Source: Elusimicrobia bacterium GWA2_61_42
Lineage (GTDB): Bacteria; Elusimicrobiota; Elusimicrobia; Elusimicrobiales; UBA9959
Length of the DNA stretch: 63,600 nt
Reading direction: 5' to 3'
NCBI GenBank assembly: GCA_001799615.1
Contig: MGTU01000002.1
Span: forward strand, 1 to 63,600
Positions 25,364 to 33,086 of the stretch are shown here, one piece after another. The stretch's first letter is position 1. Each line of letters begins with the position of its first letter. Made by a program: the position numbers and the translations under genes. Below the pieces are notes generated by a model. That model searched no databases and had not been told where the DNA came from. It saw nothing but the letters and a program-made list of their open reading frames with translations.

Positions 25364-25504
25364 CGGTTGCCGGACGAAGGGACCGGGTTAGCAAAACCGT
25401 CTCGGAGCCCGACGCTTGCGTAAGCGCGGAGGGCGAGAGCCGGAAGCGCGCGCACGGTGTGCGCGACGCTGTTTTTGCGTTCCGGTCCCTTTGGCAGGCA
25501 ACCG
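25364..25504. ncRNA. Candidate multibranched structured element of 141 nt
   Basis: CGGTTGCC (25364-25371) is perfectly inverted at 25497-25504, and AAGGGACCGG (25377-25386) at 25482-25491; only a symmetrical 5-nt internal loop separates these helices. Inside, GCAAAAC (25391-25397) pairs with GTTTTTGC (25471-25478, one bulge), then CGTC with GACG, enclosing hairpins CGCTT/AAGCG and CGCGCAC/GTGCGCG. It could be a folded RNA on either strand or a small inverted-repeat mobile element. No open reading frame fits and I recognise no family. Confidence 0.5.
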
Positions 25505-25550
25505 GAGACTCACTGATTTTCAAAGAAACGCCTTATGTAATTATCTCCTT

Positions 25551-25559
25551 TGCTATAAT
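25551..25559 (+). promoter_or_regulatory. Extended -10 promoter for a leaderless glycosyltransferase mRNA
   Basis: TGCTATAAT at 25551-25559; the ATG at 25567 begins 8 nt after the box and no ribosome-binding site is present. Confidence 0.6.
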
Positions 25560-25566
25560 TTCAGTT

Positions 25567-26700
25567 ATGGAAACGGCGGGAATGGCTTATCCTTTGAAGG
25601 TGGCGCTGATCTACGGCTCGAGGCCCTCGGGGCATTACGCCGCGGCCAAGGCCATCGCCGAGTTCCTGCCGCCCAGCATCATCGAGCCCGTATTCATAGA
25701 CCTCTCGGAAGTCTACCCCAATTTCGGACCTTTCGTCGCCAGGACCTACCTGCAGGTGCTCAGCAAAACCCCGGCCGTCTGGGACTACGTCTACGACAAC
25801 GATTTCGTGGCTTTCGCCGCCAGCGCTTTCAGGGAGGCCATTCTGCCGTTCTCGTCGCAGAAACTGGCCGCGCTGTTCCTGAAGAAAGGCATACGCGCCG
25901 CGGTCTCCACCCAGGCTTTCTCCTCCCTGCTGATAACCAAGAACCGGCGCCTGGCCCGGCTGCCGCTTTTTTCCGTGATCACCGACTTCTGCGCGCACGC
26001 CTACTGGCCCGTCACCGGCGTGGCCGGCTACTTTTCGCCGGAGAAGGCCACGGCCGCCATCCTTAAGGAAAAAGGCGCCCCGCCCGACAAGGTCTTTCTT
26101 ACCGGCATACCGGTGCGCAAAGAGTTCACCGGGCCCCAGCCGGAGAAGAGCGCCGCCCGCCGGGCCCTGGGCCTGGCGCCCGGGCTGTTCACCGTGCTGA
26201 TCACCGGCGGCAGCCGGGGGCTGGGCGCGCTGCTGCCCGCGGCAGCGGCGCTGAAGCCCCTGCTGGGCAAGATCCAGGTAGCGGTGCTTTGCGGCAACAA
26301 CCGCAAGCTGGCCCGCCAGGCGGAAAAGACGCACGCCTCCAAATTTATAAAGTTCGTGGACTTCACGGACGCGCCCGCCGCCTACTACGCCGCCGCCGAC
26401 CTGGTGGTGGGCAAGCCCGGGGGGGTAACCCTGGCCGAAACCATGGCCATGGCAAAACCTTTCATCGTCTATTCGCCGCTGCCGGGGCAGGAGGAGCGCA
26501 ACACCGGTTTCCTTTACCGCCACAAGCTGGCCGAAACCGCCGGCACCCCGGCAGAGCTGGCGCCCATCATCCGCCGCTACCTGGCCAACCCCGGCGCCCT
26601 GGCGCAGGCGGCGCGCAACATGGCCGAGCACGCCCGTCCGCACGCGGCGCGCGACATAGCCGGCAGGATCATACAAACCCTTACCGGCGGGGCGTATTAA
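25567..26700 (+). CDS. MGDG-synthase/UgtP-like (GT28) glycosyltransferase
   Basis: 377 aa. The N-terminal half resembles the MGDG-synthase/UgtP domain: LIYGSRPSGHYAAAKAIAEFL, then ALFLKKGIRAAVSTQAFSS and VITDFCAHAYWPVTGVAGYF. The C-terminal half has the GT28 nucleotide-sugar pocket: TVLITGGSRGLG, AAADLVVGKPGGVTLAETMAMAKPFIVYSPLPGQEERN. Such enzymes transfer glucose or galactose to diacylglycerol; MurG-type peptidoglycan synthesis is less likely given the N-terminal block. It would work at the inner membrane surface. The start ATG at 25567 is 8 nt past a TGNTATAAT box; a second Met six residues in (MAYPLKV) lacks a ribosome-binding site too. Confidence 0.82.
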   Translation: METAGMAYPLKVALIYGSRPSGHYAAAKAIAEFLPPSIIEPVFIDLSEVYPNFGPFVARTYLQVLSKTPAVWDYVYDNDFVAFAASAFREAILPFSSQKLAALFLKKGIRAAVSTQAFSSLLITKNRRLARLPLFSVITDFCAHAYWPVTGVAGYFSPEKATAAILKEKGAPPDKVFLTGIPVRKEFTGPQPEKSAARRALGLAPGLFTVLITGGSRGLGALLPAAAALKPLLGKIQVAVLCGNNRKLARQAEKTHASKFIKFVDFTDAPAAYYAAADLVVGKPGGVTLAETMAMAKPFIVYSPLPGQEERNTGFLYRHKLAETAGTPAELAPIIRRYLANPGALAQAARNMAEHARPHAARDIAGRIIQTLTGGAY

Positions 26701-26790
26701 GGGACGGGCCGGAGTTTTCGGTTAGACTTCAGGCTTGAGATTTTGGTATCATATCAGGGCAGAAAAAATCCCGGAGCAACTGGTTTTAAT

Positions 26791-26863
26791 CGGGGCGTGG
26801 CTCAGCTGGTAGAGCGCTCGCTTCGGGTGCGAGAGATCGTGAGTTCAAATCTCACCGCCCCGA
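26791..26863 (+). tRNA. tRNA-Pro (anticodon CGG)
   Basis: Acceptor CGGGGCG/CGCCCCG, D arm GCTCAGCTGGTAGAGC, anticodon stem CTCGC/GCGAG with loop TTCGGGT (CGG), T arm GTGAG-TTCAAAT-CTCAC, discriminator A. CCA is not encoded. A TGG-TATCAT box at 26745-26752 may be its promoter. The body is closely related to tRNA-Pro(GGG) at 22.6 kb. T-rich sequence follows and may terminate it; 26901-27006 holds nothing else I can identify. Confidence 0.95.
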
Positions 26864-27006
26864 TTTTCCTTTTCTCCTCCACTTAATATTTCCCCCAGGT
26901 CCGTGGCCCCTTCTACGGGGCTTGCCGCGCGCCATTGCCCTGTCAATACCGCCTTGCCACCCCATATCCTTTTTAGTATTATTTAAGCCGGTTCAGGAAA
27001 TAACTT

Positions 27007-27285
27007 ATGCGTTTGAGTTTCCGGATTTCAGGCAGGGTGCAGGGTGTCGGCTACCGCTGGTTCGTAAAGGAAGCGGCGGCCAGGCACTACGTTACGGGCT
27101 GGGTCCGCAACGCGCTGGACGGGGCGGTGGAGGGGGAAGCGCAGGGCGGCGTACCGGCCCTGGACGGCTTCCTCAAGGAACTGAAGAGCGGCCACCCCTG
27201 GGCCGAGGTCAAAGAAGCCGAAACGCAGGAAATGCTGGATAACGAAACGGCCGAAAAAGATTTTCACATAAAACCCACCGCGTAG
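27007..27285 (+). CDS. acyP: Acylphosphatase
   Basis: 92 aa. Hydrolyses carboxyl-phosphate bonds such as acetyl phosphate. The signature FRISGRVQGVGYRWFVKEAAARHYVTGWVRNALDG contains the catalytic Arg (GVGYR) and Asn (WVRN). VEGEAQGGVPALDGFLKELKSG is the usual next block. Length matches the family. It lies 11 nt before the sigma-factor gene. Confidence 0.95.
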   Translation: MRLSFRISGRVQGVGYRWFVKEAAARHYVTGWVRNALDGAVEGEAQGGVPALDGFLKELKSGHPWAEVKEAETQEMLDNETAEKDFHIKPTA

Positions 27286-27296
27286 AAGAGGCACAA

Positions 27297-28349
27297 ATGT
27301 CTGACGAAATAGAAGAACAGGAAAAAGAAGAAGCCCTGAAAAAGGCGGAAGCCGCCAAATCCGCGCCCAAAGAAAAACTGAGCGACATCAACATCGATTC
27401 CACCAACCAGTACATCCGCAAGATCAGCCAGATAGACCACAAGATCTCCCGCGAGGAATCGCACGAGCTGTGGAAGCGCGTGAAGCGCGGCGACCGCCGC
27501 GCCAAAGAGCGCATCATGGAGCTGAACCTCAAACTGGTCATCCCCATCGCCAAGCGCTTCCTTTACGCCGGCGCCGACCTGATGGACCTGGTGGAAGAAG
27601 GCAACCTGGGCCTGCTGCACGCCATCGACAAATTCGAACCCAGCAAGGGCTACCGCTTCTCCACCTACGCCTCCTACTGGGTGGAGCAGTACGTGCGCCG
27701 CTCGGTGGAAGAGAATTCCAAGACCATCCGCATCCCGCCGCACGCCTGGACCGCGCTCCGCAAATGGCTGAAGCAGTGGGACGCCATGCACGGCAAACTG
27801 GGCCGCGACCCCACCATGGCCGAGATGGCCAAGCACATGCACTGGAACGCCAACCAGGTGCGCACCGCCCTCAACGCCTCCGAGATCGTCACCGGGCTGT
27901 CCTCCATAGAGACCCCGATGTCCTCCAGCGGGGAATCCGAAGACACCATGGGCGACACGCTCAGGGACGCGGAGTCCTCCACCCCGGACAACCTTATTTC
28001 CATCCTGCGCCTGCACGACGAACTGAAGGACGCCCTGGTGGAGATAGGCGAGCGCGAGCGCATGATAGTGGAATTCCGCTACGGCCTCACGGGCCAGACG
28101 CCCATGACCCTGAACGACATCGGCAAAAAGCTCAGCCTGTCGCGCGAGCGGGTGCGCCAGATAGAAGAGCGCGCCCTGCTGCGCCTGCGCCGCGTGGCCG
28201 CCAAGATGGGCCTGATAGAGCTGGGCCGCCGCCCGGACCACACCAACCTGCAGCCCGGCTGGCAGCAGCCCAAGGTGAAGACGGACATCCTGGGCGACGC
28301 CATCCCCACCAAGCCCTACGCGCCGCGCAAACCGAAAGGAAAAAAATAA
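27297..28349 (+). CDS. Sigma-70-family RNA polymerase sigma factor (group 2-like)
   Basis: 350 aa. Regions 1.2 to 4 are present: IRKISQIDHKISREES (1.2), MELNLKLVIPIAKRF and DLMDLVEEGNLGLLHAIDKFEPSKGYRFSTYASYWVEQYV (2.1-2.4), region 3 after IRIPPHAW, and region 4 with LNDIGKKLSLSRERVRQIEERALLRLRR. In region 2.4 the usual WWIRQAITR is YWVEQYVRR: the Gln that contacts the -10 is kept but the Thr is Arg. A 60-residue Pro/Lys-rich tail follows region 4 (GWQQPKVKTDIL...KPKGKK). There is no region 1.1. It is likely an alternative rather than the primary sigma factor. Ribosome-binding site AGAGG. Confidence 0.9.
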   Translation: MSDEIEEQEKEEALKKAEAAKSAPKEKLSDINIDSTNQYIRKISQIDHKISREESHELWKRVKRGDRRAKERIMELNLKLVIPIAKRFLYAGADLMDLVEEGNLGLLHAIDKFEPSKGYRFSTYASYWVEQYVRRSVEENSKTIRIPPHAWTALRKWLKQWDAMHGKLGRDPTMAEMAKHMHWNANQVRTALNASEIVTGLSSIETPMSSSGESEDTMGDTLRDAESSTPDNLISILRLHDELKDALVEIGERERMIVEFRYGLTGQTPMTLNDIGKKLSLSRERVRQIEERALLRLRRVAAKMGLIELGRRPDHTNLQPGWQQPKVKTDILGDAIPTKPYAPRKPKGKK

Positions 28350-28358
28350 GAAGGCCTT

Positions 28359-28901
28359 ATGACACAAGCCGCCGCCGAAGTTTTAGCCGCAAAAGTAAAG
28401 ACCATCATCCGCGATGTGCCGGACTTCCCCAAGAAAGGAATAGTCTTTAAGGACATCACGCCCCTGCTGGCCGACCCCGCCGCGTTCGCGGAGATGATAA
28501 AGCACTTCGCCGCGCAGTACCGCAACGCCGGCATCACCAAGGTGCTGGGCATAGAGGCCCGCGGCTTCCTGCTGGCCGCCCCCATCGCCATGGAACTGGG
28601 CGCGGGGCTGATCCCGGTCAGGAAGAAAGGCAAGCTGCCGTACAAGACGATCAGCGCCTCCTACGACCTGGAATACGGCACCGACACGCTGGAGATGCAC
28701 GCCGACGCCGTCGCCGCGGGCGAGAAGGTGCTGATAGTGGACGACGTGCTGGCCACCGGCGGCACCGCCGCCGCCGTCTGCGCGCTGGCGGAGAAGCTCG
28801 GCGGCAAAGTGGCCGGCGTAGCCATGCTGATAGAACTGGAGTTCCTCAACGGCCGCAGCAAGCTCGCTGGCCGCGACATCCATTCTTTGATAAAATATTA
28901 G
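28359..28901 (+). CDS. apt: Adenine phosphoribosyltransferase
   Basis: 180 aa. Salvages adenine to AMP with PRPP. The family blocks are all visible: IRDVPDFPKKGIVFKDITPLL, VLGIEARGFLLAAPIAMELG, PVRKKGKLPYKTISASYDLEYG, the PRPP loop VLIVDDVLATGGTAAA, and a final ELEFLNGRSKL. Length is typical. It begins 9 nt after the sigma-factor gene, in the same transcription unit. Confidence 0.96.
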   Translation: MTQAAAEVLAAKVKTIIRDVPDFPKKGIVFKDITPLLADPAAFAEMIKHFAAQYRNAGITKVLGIEARGFLLAAPIAMELGAGLIPVRKKGKLPYKTISASYDLEYGTDTLEMHADAVAAGEKVLIVDDVLATGGTAAAVCALAEKLGGKVAGVAMLIELEFLNGRSKLAGRDIHSLIKY

Positions 28902-28972
28902 AAGCAGTACTCATCTTCGGGTGGTTCAGCGCAGCGCCCAAGCGAAGCGCAGGAAGCAAGCGACGATGAAAT

Positions 28973-29054
28973 GGAGGGCAGAGCCCTCCTTGTAGAGCAC
29001 CGGGCCCGCACCTTGTAAGGCCCGGCGCTAATCGCCCCGAACGAATGTTCGGGG
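28973..29054. other. Cluster of three strong hairpins between apt and tRNA-Arg
   Basis: GGAGGGC-AGA-GCCCTCC (28973-28989), CCGGGCC/GGCCCGG (29000-29006 with 29019-29025) and CCCCGAAC-GAAT-GTTCGGGG (29035-29054) follow each other within 82 nt. None is followed by a T-run. The 28902-28972 stretch before them is GCGC-rich and also self-complementary. It may be a small structured RNA, a REP-type element or a processing region for the tRNA transcript. Confidence 0.45.
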
Positions 29055-29064
29055 TGCGACAGCC

Positions 29065-29139
29065 GCCCCCGTCGTTCAACGGATAGGACGAGAGTTTCCT
29101 AAACTCCAAATAGAGGTTCGATTCCTCTCGGGGGCACCA
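29065..29139 (+). tRNA. tRNA-Arg (anticodon CCT), CCA encoded
   Basis: Acceptor GCCCCCG/CGGGGGC, D stem GTTC/GGAC, anticodon loop TTCCTAA (CCT, reads AGG), T arm AGAGG-TTCGATT-CCTCT, discriminator A36 and an encoded CCA at 29137-29139. Of the four tRNAs here this is the only one with CCA in the DNA. Confidence 0.93.
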
Positions 29140-29170
29140 GATTTCAAACAGCGGTTCAGGAGCCAAACAC

Positions 29171-29833
29171 ATGCCCGATACATCTTGGATACACAGCGAA
29201 GACACCATAGCCAAGCCCAACAGGCTCGACAGGGGCCTCGCCTGGATAAAGCACAACCGCGAAACCTTCATAGGCTCGGCGGTCATACTGCTGGCCGCGG
29301 CCATCTTCGCCGTTTATTTCTTCGTGCACTACCGCGACCTGCGCGACACCGCCTGGAAGAACCTCTTTATAGCCCAGCAGATCGGCTACGCCGGCAACAT
29401 AGCCGAGGCGCAGAAACAGCTGACGGCGGTGGAGGCCTCTTACGGCAGCACCAGCGCCGCCCCCTACGCCACGCTGACCAAGGGCGATATCCTTTTCGCG
29501 CAGGGCCAGTTCAAAGAAGCCGCCGCGGAGTTCACCAAGCTGCTTAAGGGCAAGGACCTCGCGCCCTTCGCCGTCTACAGCCTGGGCAAATGCAAAGAAG
29601 CGGAAGGCGACCTGACCGGCGCGCAGGCGCAGTACGCCGAGTTCCTTTCCAGGAACCCCGAGCATTTCATGGCCCCCGAAGTTCACGGTTCCCTGGCCCG
29701 CGCGCAGGAGCTCGCCGGCGCCGCGGACCTGGCCAAGACCACCTACGAAAAGATCGTGCTGCTCTACCCGGAAACCTCCTGGGCCATGCAGGCCAAGGCC
29801 CGCCTGGGCGGCGCCGTTCCCGCTAAAAAGTAA
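29171..29833 (+). CDS. Membrane-anchored TPR protein (YfgM-like)
   Basis: 220 aa. A cytoplasmic N-terminus of about 35 residues, one membrane helix (FIGSAVILLAAAIFAVYFFV, 37-56), then TPR-like helix pairs outside (AEAQKQLTAVEASYGS; AQGQFKEAAAEFTKLLKG; EGDLTGAQAQYAEFLSRNP; ADLAKTTYEKIVLLYP). The layout resembles E. coli YfgM, which links the SecYEG translocon to periplasmic chaperones. No other component is adjacent: a tRNA lies upstream and a terminator follows at 29852. Confidence 0.75.
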   Translation: MPDTSWIHSEDTIAKPNRLDRGLAWIKHNRETFIGSAVILLAAAIFAVYFFVHYRDLRDTAWKNLFIAQQIGYAGNIAEAQKQLTAVEASYGSTSAAPYATLTKGDILFAQGQFKEAAAEFTKLLKGKDLAPFAVYSLGKCKEAEGDLTGAQAQYAEFLSRNPEHFMAPEVHGSLARAQELAGAADLAKTTYEKIVLLYPETSWAMQAKARLGGAVPAKK

Positions 29834-29851
29834 AAGCCCCAGCCTTAGCTT

Positions 29852-29885
29852 AAAGCCCGGTCCATGACATATGGCCGGGCTTTTT
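29852..29885 (+). terminator. Terminator of the TPR gene, overlapping the next -35/operator
   Basis: AAAGCCCGG (29852-29860) and CCGGGCTTT (29875-29883) with a T-run to 29885. The loop contains one copy and the T-run is joined to another copy of the TTGACATAT element described below, so one DNA stretch serves both termination and regulation. Confidence 0.85.
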
Positions 29886-29944
29886 GACATATAAGGCATA
29901 TAATATAGATATCATGTTGACAGCGCGAAACCTTTTTGTAATAA
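29864..29944 (+). promoter_or_regulatory. Porin promoter region with TTGACATAT operator copies
   Basis: ATGACATATG at 29864-29873 and TTGACATATAAGGCAT at 29884-29899 start 20 bp apart, two helical turns. Downstream, TTGACA (29917-29922), a 16-bp spacer and TAATAA (29939-29944) form the likely promoter; TATAAT at 29899 is only 9 bp from its nearest TTGACA and is less likely. The same element occurs at 33111-33158. Confidence 0.55.
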
Positions 29945-29950
29945 TAACCT

Positions 29951-30204
29951 TGCTCTGTAGAGGAGGCTCCCAGGCAGTAAAAGGGAGTCCGCCAACCCCG
30001 GGGTTTAAGGGGGGAGCGGAGCGCCAGATTTAAAGGCGCTTCTCCTAAGGGAACCCGAAAGGGAACCCACAAGGCCGTAGGCCCCAAAAGGGCAGGCCCT
30101 AACTGTAGGATTCAAACACTACAGGGAGAGTTAAGTAACCCAGCCGCAAGGCCAGGGAAACAAGCCCCGGAAACGGGCTTACGACGAAACAGGAGGAGTA
30201 ATTA
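29951..30204 (+). promoter_or_regulatory. Long structured 5' leader of the porin mRNA
   Basis: About 250 nt without an open reading frame but full of hairpins: CTCCC/GGGAG (29967-29987), GCGCC/GGCGC (near 30021-30039), a duplicated AAGGGAACCC (30048-30067 region), CTGTAG/CTACAG (30103-30124) and AAGCCC/GGGCTT (30162-30180). AGGAGGAG at 30191-30198 is the ribosome-binding site. Such leaders often stabilise abundant outer-membrane-protein mRNAs or bind small RNAs. Confidence 0.5.
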
Positions 30205-31479
30205 ATGAAAAAAGTAATAGCGATGCTTGCGCTGGTCGCGCTCACTGGCAATATTGCCAGCGCCGAACTGCTCAAGAACTTCAAGTACGATGGAAAGATC
30301 GACGTAAACGCCTATAATGCGAACAACGCCGACTTCAACAAGAAAGTCTCCGACAAAATCAGCGATGTCGACACCCGCGTTCAGCTGAACATGGGCTTCG
30401 ACCTCAATGAGGACGTCAACGCCGTTGTGTCCATAGTGAAGCTCAACCGGGAGTACGGTGATGCGAAAGAAAACGCCAACACCATACAGGCCCAGCTGGT
30501 ATTCGAGCAGGCCTACCTGAACCTCAAGAACGTGTTCGGCCTGGACCACAAGCTCGGCCGCCAGTACTACGGCAACGCCGGCGACATGGTCGTCTATTAC
30601 GGCCCCATGGCCTGGCCCTTCCCCACGAAGTACGCCCCCACGTCCCCCGCGGTGGACGGCTGGACCGGCTGGTACAAGTTCAACGGCCTGGGCCGTGACT
30701 GGGACCTGCACGCGATACTCGCCAAAGAGGACGCGACCAACACGGCCGCTTCCGCTAACGACTCGGACGTGTCCGGCATCAACGCCAAGACCACCCTTAT
30801 GGACATAAGCCTGAATGGTTATGTCTACCACAAGAACGACAAGAAATTCGTTGCCGGCACCAGCAACTACCTTGACGTTCTCGGCATAAAGGCCAAGTAC
30901 GCGATCCCCCAGGTGAAGAACCTGAACGTCGCGGCCGAATACGCCCAGAACATGGGTAAAGACCTCAACAAGCCTGCCGCTGGTTACAAACACCAGGGCT
31001 TCGCCTACAAGGTCAACGCGGACTACTCCATGGACTTCATGGGCAAACTCGGCTTCGAAGGCGAATACTACTTCGCTTCCGGCGACGAGAAGAACAACAC
31101 CGGTGATACGGAATTCACCAGCATCAACGGTGACTACCGCCCCGGCATCATCAGCGGCGGCGGCTTCCTCACCGACGTCAACTTCACCACCAAAGGTTCC
31201 GGCCAGGTCGTCTACAATGTGGGCGCCAACTGGACCCCCTCCAAGCTGGAGAAGCTGAACGTCGCCGCGAAGTATTACAACTTCTCGGCCGACAAGAAAG
31301 CCGGCCTGGTGAAGAAGTACTACGGCAGCGAAACCGACGTGGTCGCCACCTGGACTCACTCCGCCAACGTGGACGTGAAGGGCTACTACGCGATGGTCAT
31401 GCCCGAGAAGGACAACACCGTCTCCACCAAGGACAATGCCCAGACGATGATGGGCGCTGCCTTCTGCGTGAAGTTCTAA
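30205..31479 (+). CDS. Major porin-like outer-membrane protein
   Basis: 424 aa. Signal peptide MKKVIAMLALVALTGNIASA. The mature protein shows about 16 amphipathic strands with short turns, typical of a general porin or alginate-export-type barrel (KIDVNAYNANNADF, DTRVQLNMGFDLNEDVNAVVSIVKL, HKLGRQYYGNAGDMVVYYGPMAWPF), and ends AAFCVKF with a terminal Phe. Codons are less GC-extreme (many gac/aac/aag) and uniform, as in highly expressed genes. A long structured leader, a strong ribosome-binding site and a strong terminator also suggest high expression. The substrate is unknown. Confidence 0.8.
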   Translation: MKKVIAMLALVALTGNIASAELLKNFKYDGKIDVNAYNANNADFNKKVSDKISDVDTRVQLNMGFDLNEDVNAVVSIVKLNREYGDAKENANTIQAQLVFEQAYLNLKNVFGLDHKLGRQYYGNAGDMVVYYGPMAWPFPTKYAPTSPAVDGWTGWYKFNGLGRDWDLHAILAKEDATNTAASANDSDVSGINAKTTLMDISLNGYVYHKNDKKFVAGTSNYLDVLGIKAKYAIPQVKNLNVAAEYAQNMGKDLNKPAAGYKHQGFAYKVNADYSMDFMGKLGFEGEYYFASGDEKNNTGDTEFTSINGDYRPGIISGGGFLTDVNFTTKGSGQVVYNVGANWTPSKLEKLNVAAKYYNFSADKKAGLVKKYYGSETDVVATWTHSANVDVKGYYAMVMPEKDNTVSTKDNAQTMMGAAFCVKF

Positions 31480-31503
31480 TAACCTAAAAGTTAATAGAGA
31501 GAG

Positions 31504-31537
31504 ACCCCGGGGCCTTAAAACCCCGGGGTTTTCTTTT
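31504..31537 (+). terminator. Intrinsic terminator after the porin gene
   Basis: CCCCGGGG (31505-31512) and CCCCGGGG (31521-31528), self-complementary, followed by TTTTCTTTT. Confidence 0.93.
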
Positions 31538-31565
31538 GCCCCTTAAAGGAAGCCATTATTTTTTT

Positions 31566-31573
31566 GTTATAAT
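31566..31573 (+). promoter_or_regulatory. Extended -10 promoter for a leaderless OMP mRNA
   Basis: TG at 31565-31566, TATAAT at 31568-31573, and the ATG at 31582, 9 nt after the box; no ribosome-binding site. Confidence 0.58.
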
Positions 31574-31581
31574 TAATACCG

Positions 31582-32901
31582 ATGAAAAGCCCGGCCTTAA
31601 GCCTTTTTGCCGCCACCGCGGCCCTGCTCGCCCTGGGCAGCGCAGCGCACGCCACCAAGCTGGACCTTTCCTCCGAAGTGGAGATCAAAGCCGCCAATTA
31701 CGAGCACCTCATCTACGGCAGCGGCCAGGCCTCGCAGTCGCTGTTCTCCGAGAACGCCGCGCTGGGCTTCATCATAAAGGGCATCCGCCTGGAAAAGACC
31801 CAGGACTCGTCGATGGACGTGGGCATAGTGCTGCAGAGCGTGGGCCCCGGCGCCTCCTCCAACACCATCACCAGCCCGCAGTTCGCCGACGCCATCGGCC
31901 GCCTGCCCGACGCCGACGGCACGCCTTTTGTCCGCGGCGCCTACGTAAAGGTCTACAAGTTTTTGCACCCCAATATCACCGCCACCTTCGGCCGGCAGGA
32001 CTTCACCCTGGCCCAGGGCATCACCCTGGCCAGCGACGACCTGGGCCTGCCGGGCGGCCGCCTGGAGTTCGCCAACGTTTACCGCAGCCTCAAGGCCGAC
32101 CTGTTCTTCTTCCGGCCCTTCAGCCTTAACCGCTACAACAAGATCTACGGCGCCACCGTCTATTACCCCGGCAGCGAAGGCCTCTGGCAGGCTTACCATT
32201 TCTGGGAACAGGACGGCGGCACGGGCACGGCCTACCAGGACGTCCTCTTCACCGACGTGCTCAGCAAGACCAAGAAGTTCACCGGCCTGCGCTACGTGCT
32301 CACCCAGAAGCAGCTTTCCTTCGACGGGGAAACCGTCATCCAGCGCGGCACAGCCGAGAGGGCCGGGGGGGGGACCGGCAAGTACGAGGCCCACGCCTTC
32401 ATGCTGAAAGGCGCCTGGAGCCAGAACGTATCTTTCTTCGGCCAGTCCCGGCTGCGCCTGGGCTACGGCCGCTCTTCCGGCAACCCGGGCGCCGGCAGCA
32501 CCGACAAGGCTTTCTTTCCCGCCTTCGGCTCCAAATTCAACGGGCTGGAACGCAAGGGCTACGGCTCCATAGCCGGGGCCACCCTTTACGACATCATAAA
32601 GACCTCGGATACCGCCAACGGCCTGCCCAACGGCGTCTCCGGGCTTAACATCATAAACATAGGCGCGGACCTGCCTTACAAGAAGCTGATCATCTCGGCC
32701 GACCTGTACAAGTTCAGGGCCTCCAAGAACGCCAACGCCGGCTCCCTGCAGATAGCCAGCGAATACGATATAAAAGCCACCTACGCCTTTGGCGATAACC
32801 TGCATTTAAACGCCGTCTATGCCGTTTTTACCCCGCTTAGCCTCTACCCCCAGAGCAAGCAGGTAAAACTCACTTACGGGGCCATCTCGGCCCGCTTCTA
32901 A
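31582..32901 (+). CDS. Outer-membrane beta-barrel, alginate-export-like
   Basis: 439 aa with signal peptide MKSPALSLFAATAALLALGSAAHA. Features such as FVRGAYVKVYKFLHPNITATFGRQDFTLAQGITLASDD and GYGRSSGNPGAGSTDKAFFPAFG are reminiscent of AlgE-type export barrels (GRQ...G.R). Alternating strands run through to the end, VKLTYGAISARF, with terminal Phe. It probably forms a monomeric selective pore. It is a separate unit from the porin, with a terminator between them and its own -10 box. The family assignment beyond barrel is tentative. Confidence 0.72.
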   Translation: MKSPALSLFAATAALLALGSAAHATKLDLSSEVEIKAANYEHLIYGSGQASQSLFSENAALGFIIKGIRLEKTQDSSMDVGIVLQSVGPGASSNTITSPQFADAIGRLPDADGTPFVRGAYVKVYKFLHPNITATFGRQDFTLAQGITLASDDLGLPGGRLEFANVYRSLKADLFFFRPFSLNRYNKIYGATVYYPGSEGLWQAYHFWEQDGGTGTAYQDVLFTDVLSKTKKFTGLRYVLTQKQLSFDGETVIQRGTAERAGGGTGKYEAHAFMLKGAWSQNVSFFGQSRLRLGYGRSSGNPGAGSTDKAFFPAFGSKFNGLERKGYGSIAGATLYDIIKTSDTANGLPNGVSGLNIINIGADLPYKKLIISADLYKFRASKNANAGSLQIASEYDIKATYAFGDNLHLNAVYAVFTPLSLYPQSKQVKLTYGAISARF

Positions 32902-33086
32902 CCCCAACAAACTCAGCGCCGGTTAATTCCCGTCCGGTTCTCCTATTCTCCCCGCGCAAAAGGGGGGAAATAGCACCTTCTTTTCCTCCCCCTTCAACCC
33001 TGAAAAGGCGCAGGAGCCTCCCCCACAGCCCTGCCGAACCTGAAATCAGCCTGATTTTGAGCAGCGGCGCACGACGGGCGGCAAGG

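Noticed and set aside
29884..29904. TTGACA with TATAAT as the porin promoter
   Set aside because: Only 9 bp separate the hexamers; the TTGACA at 29917 with TAATAA at 29939 is properly spaced.
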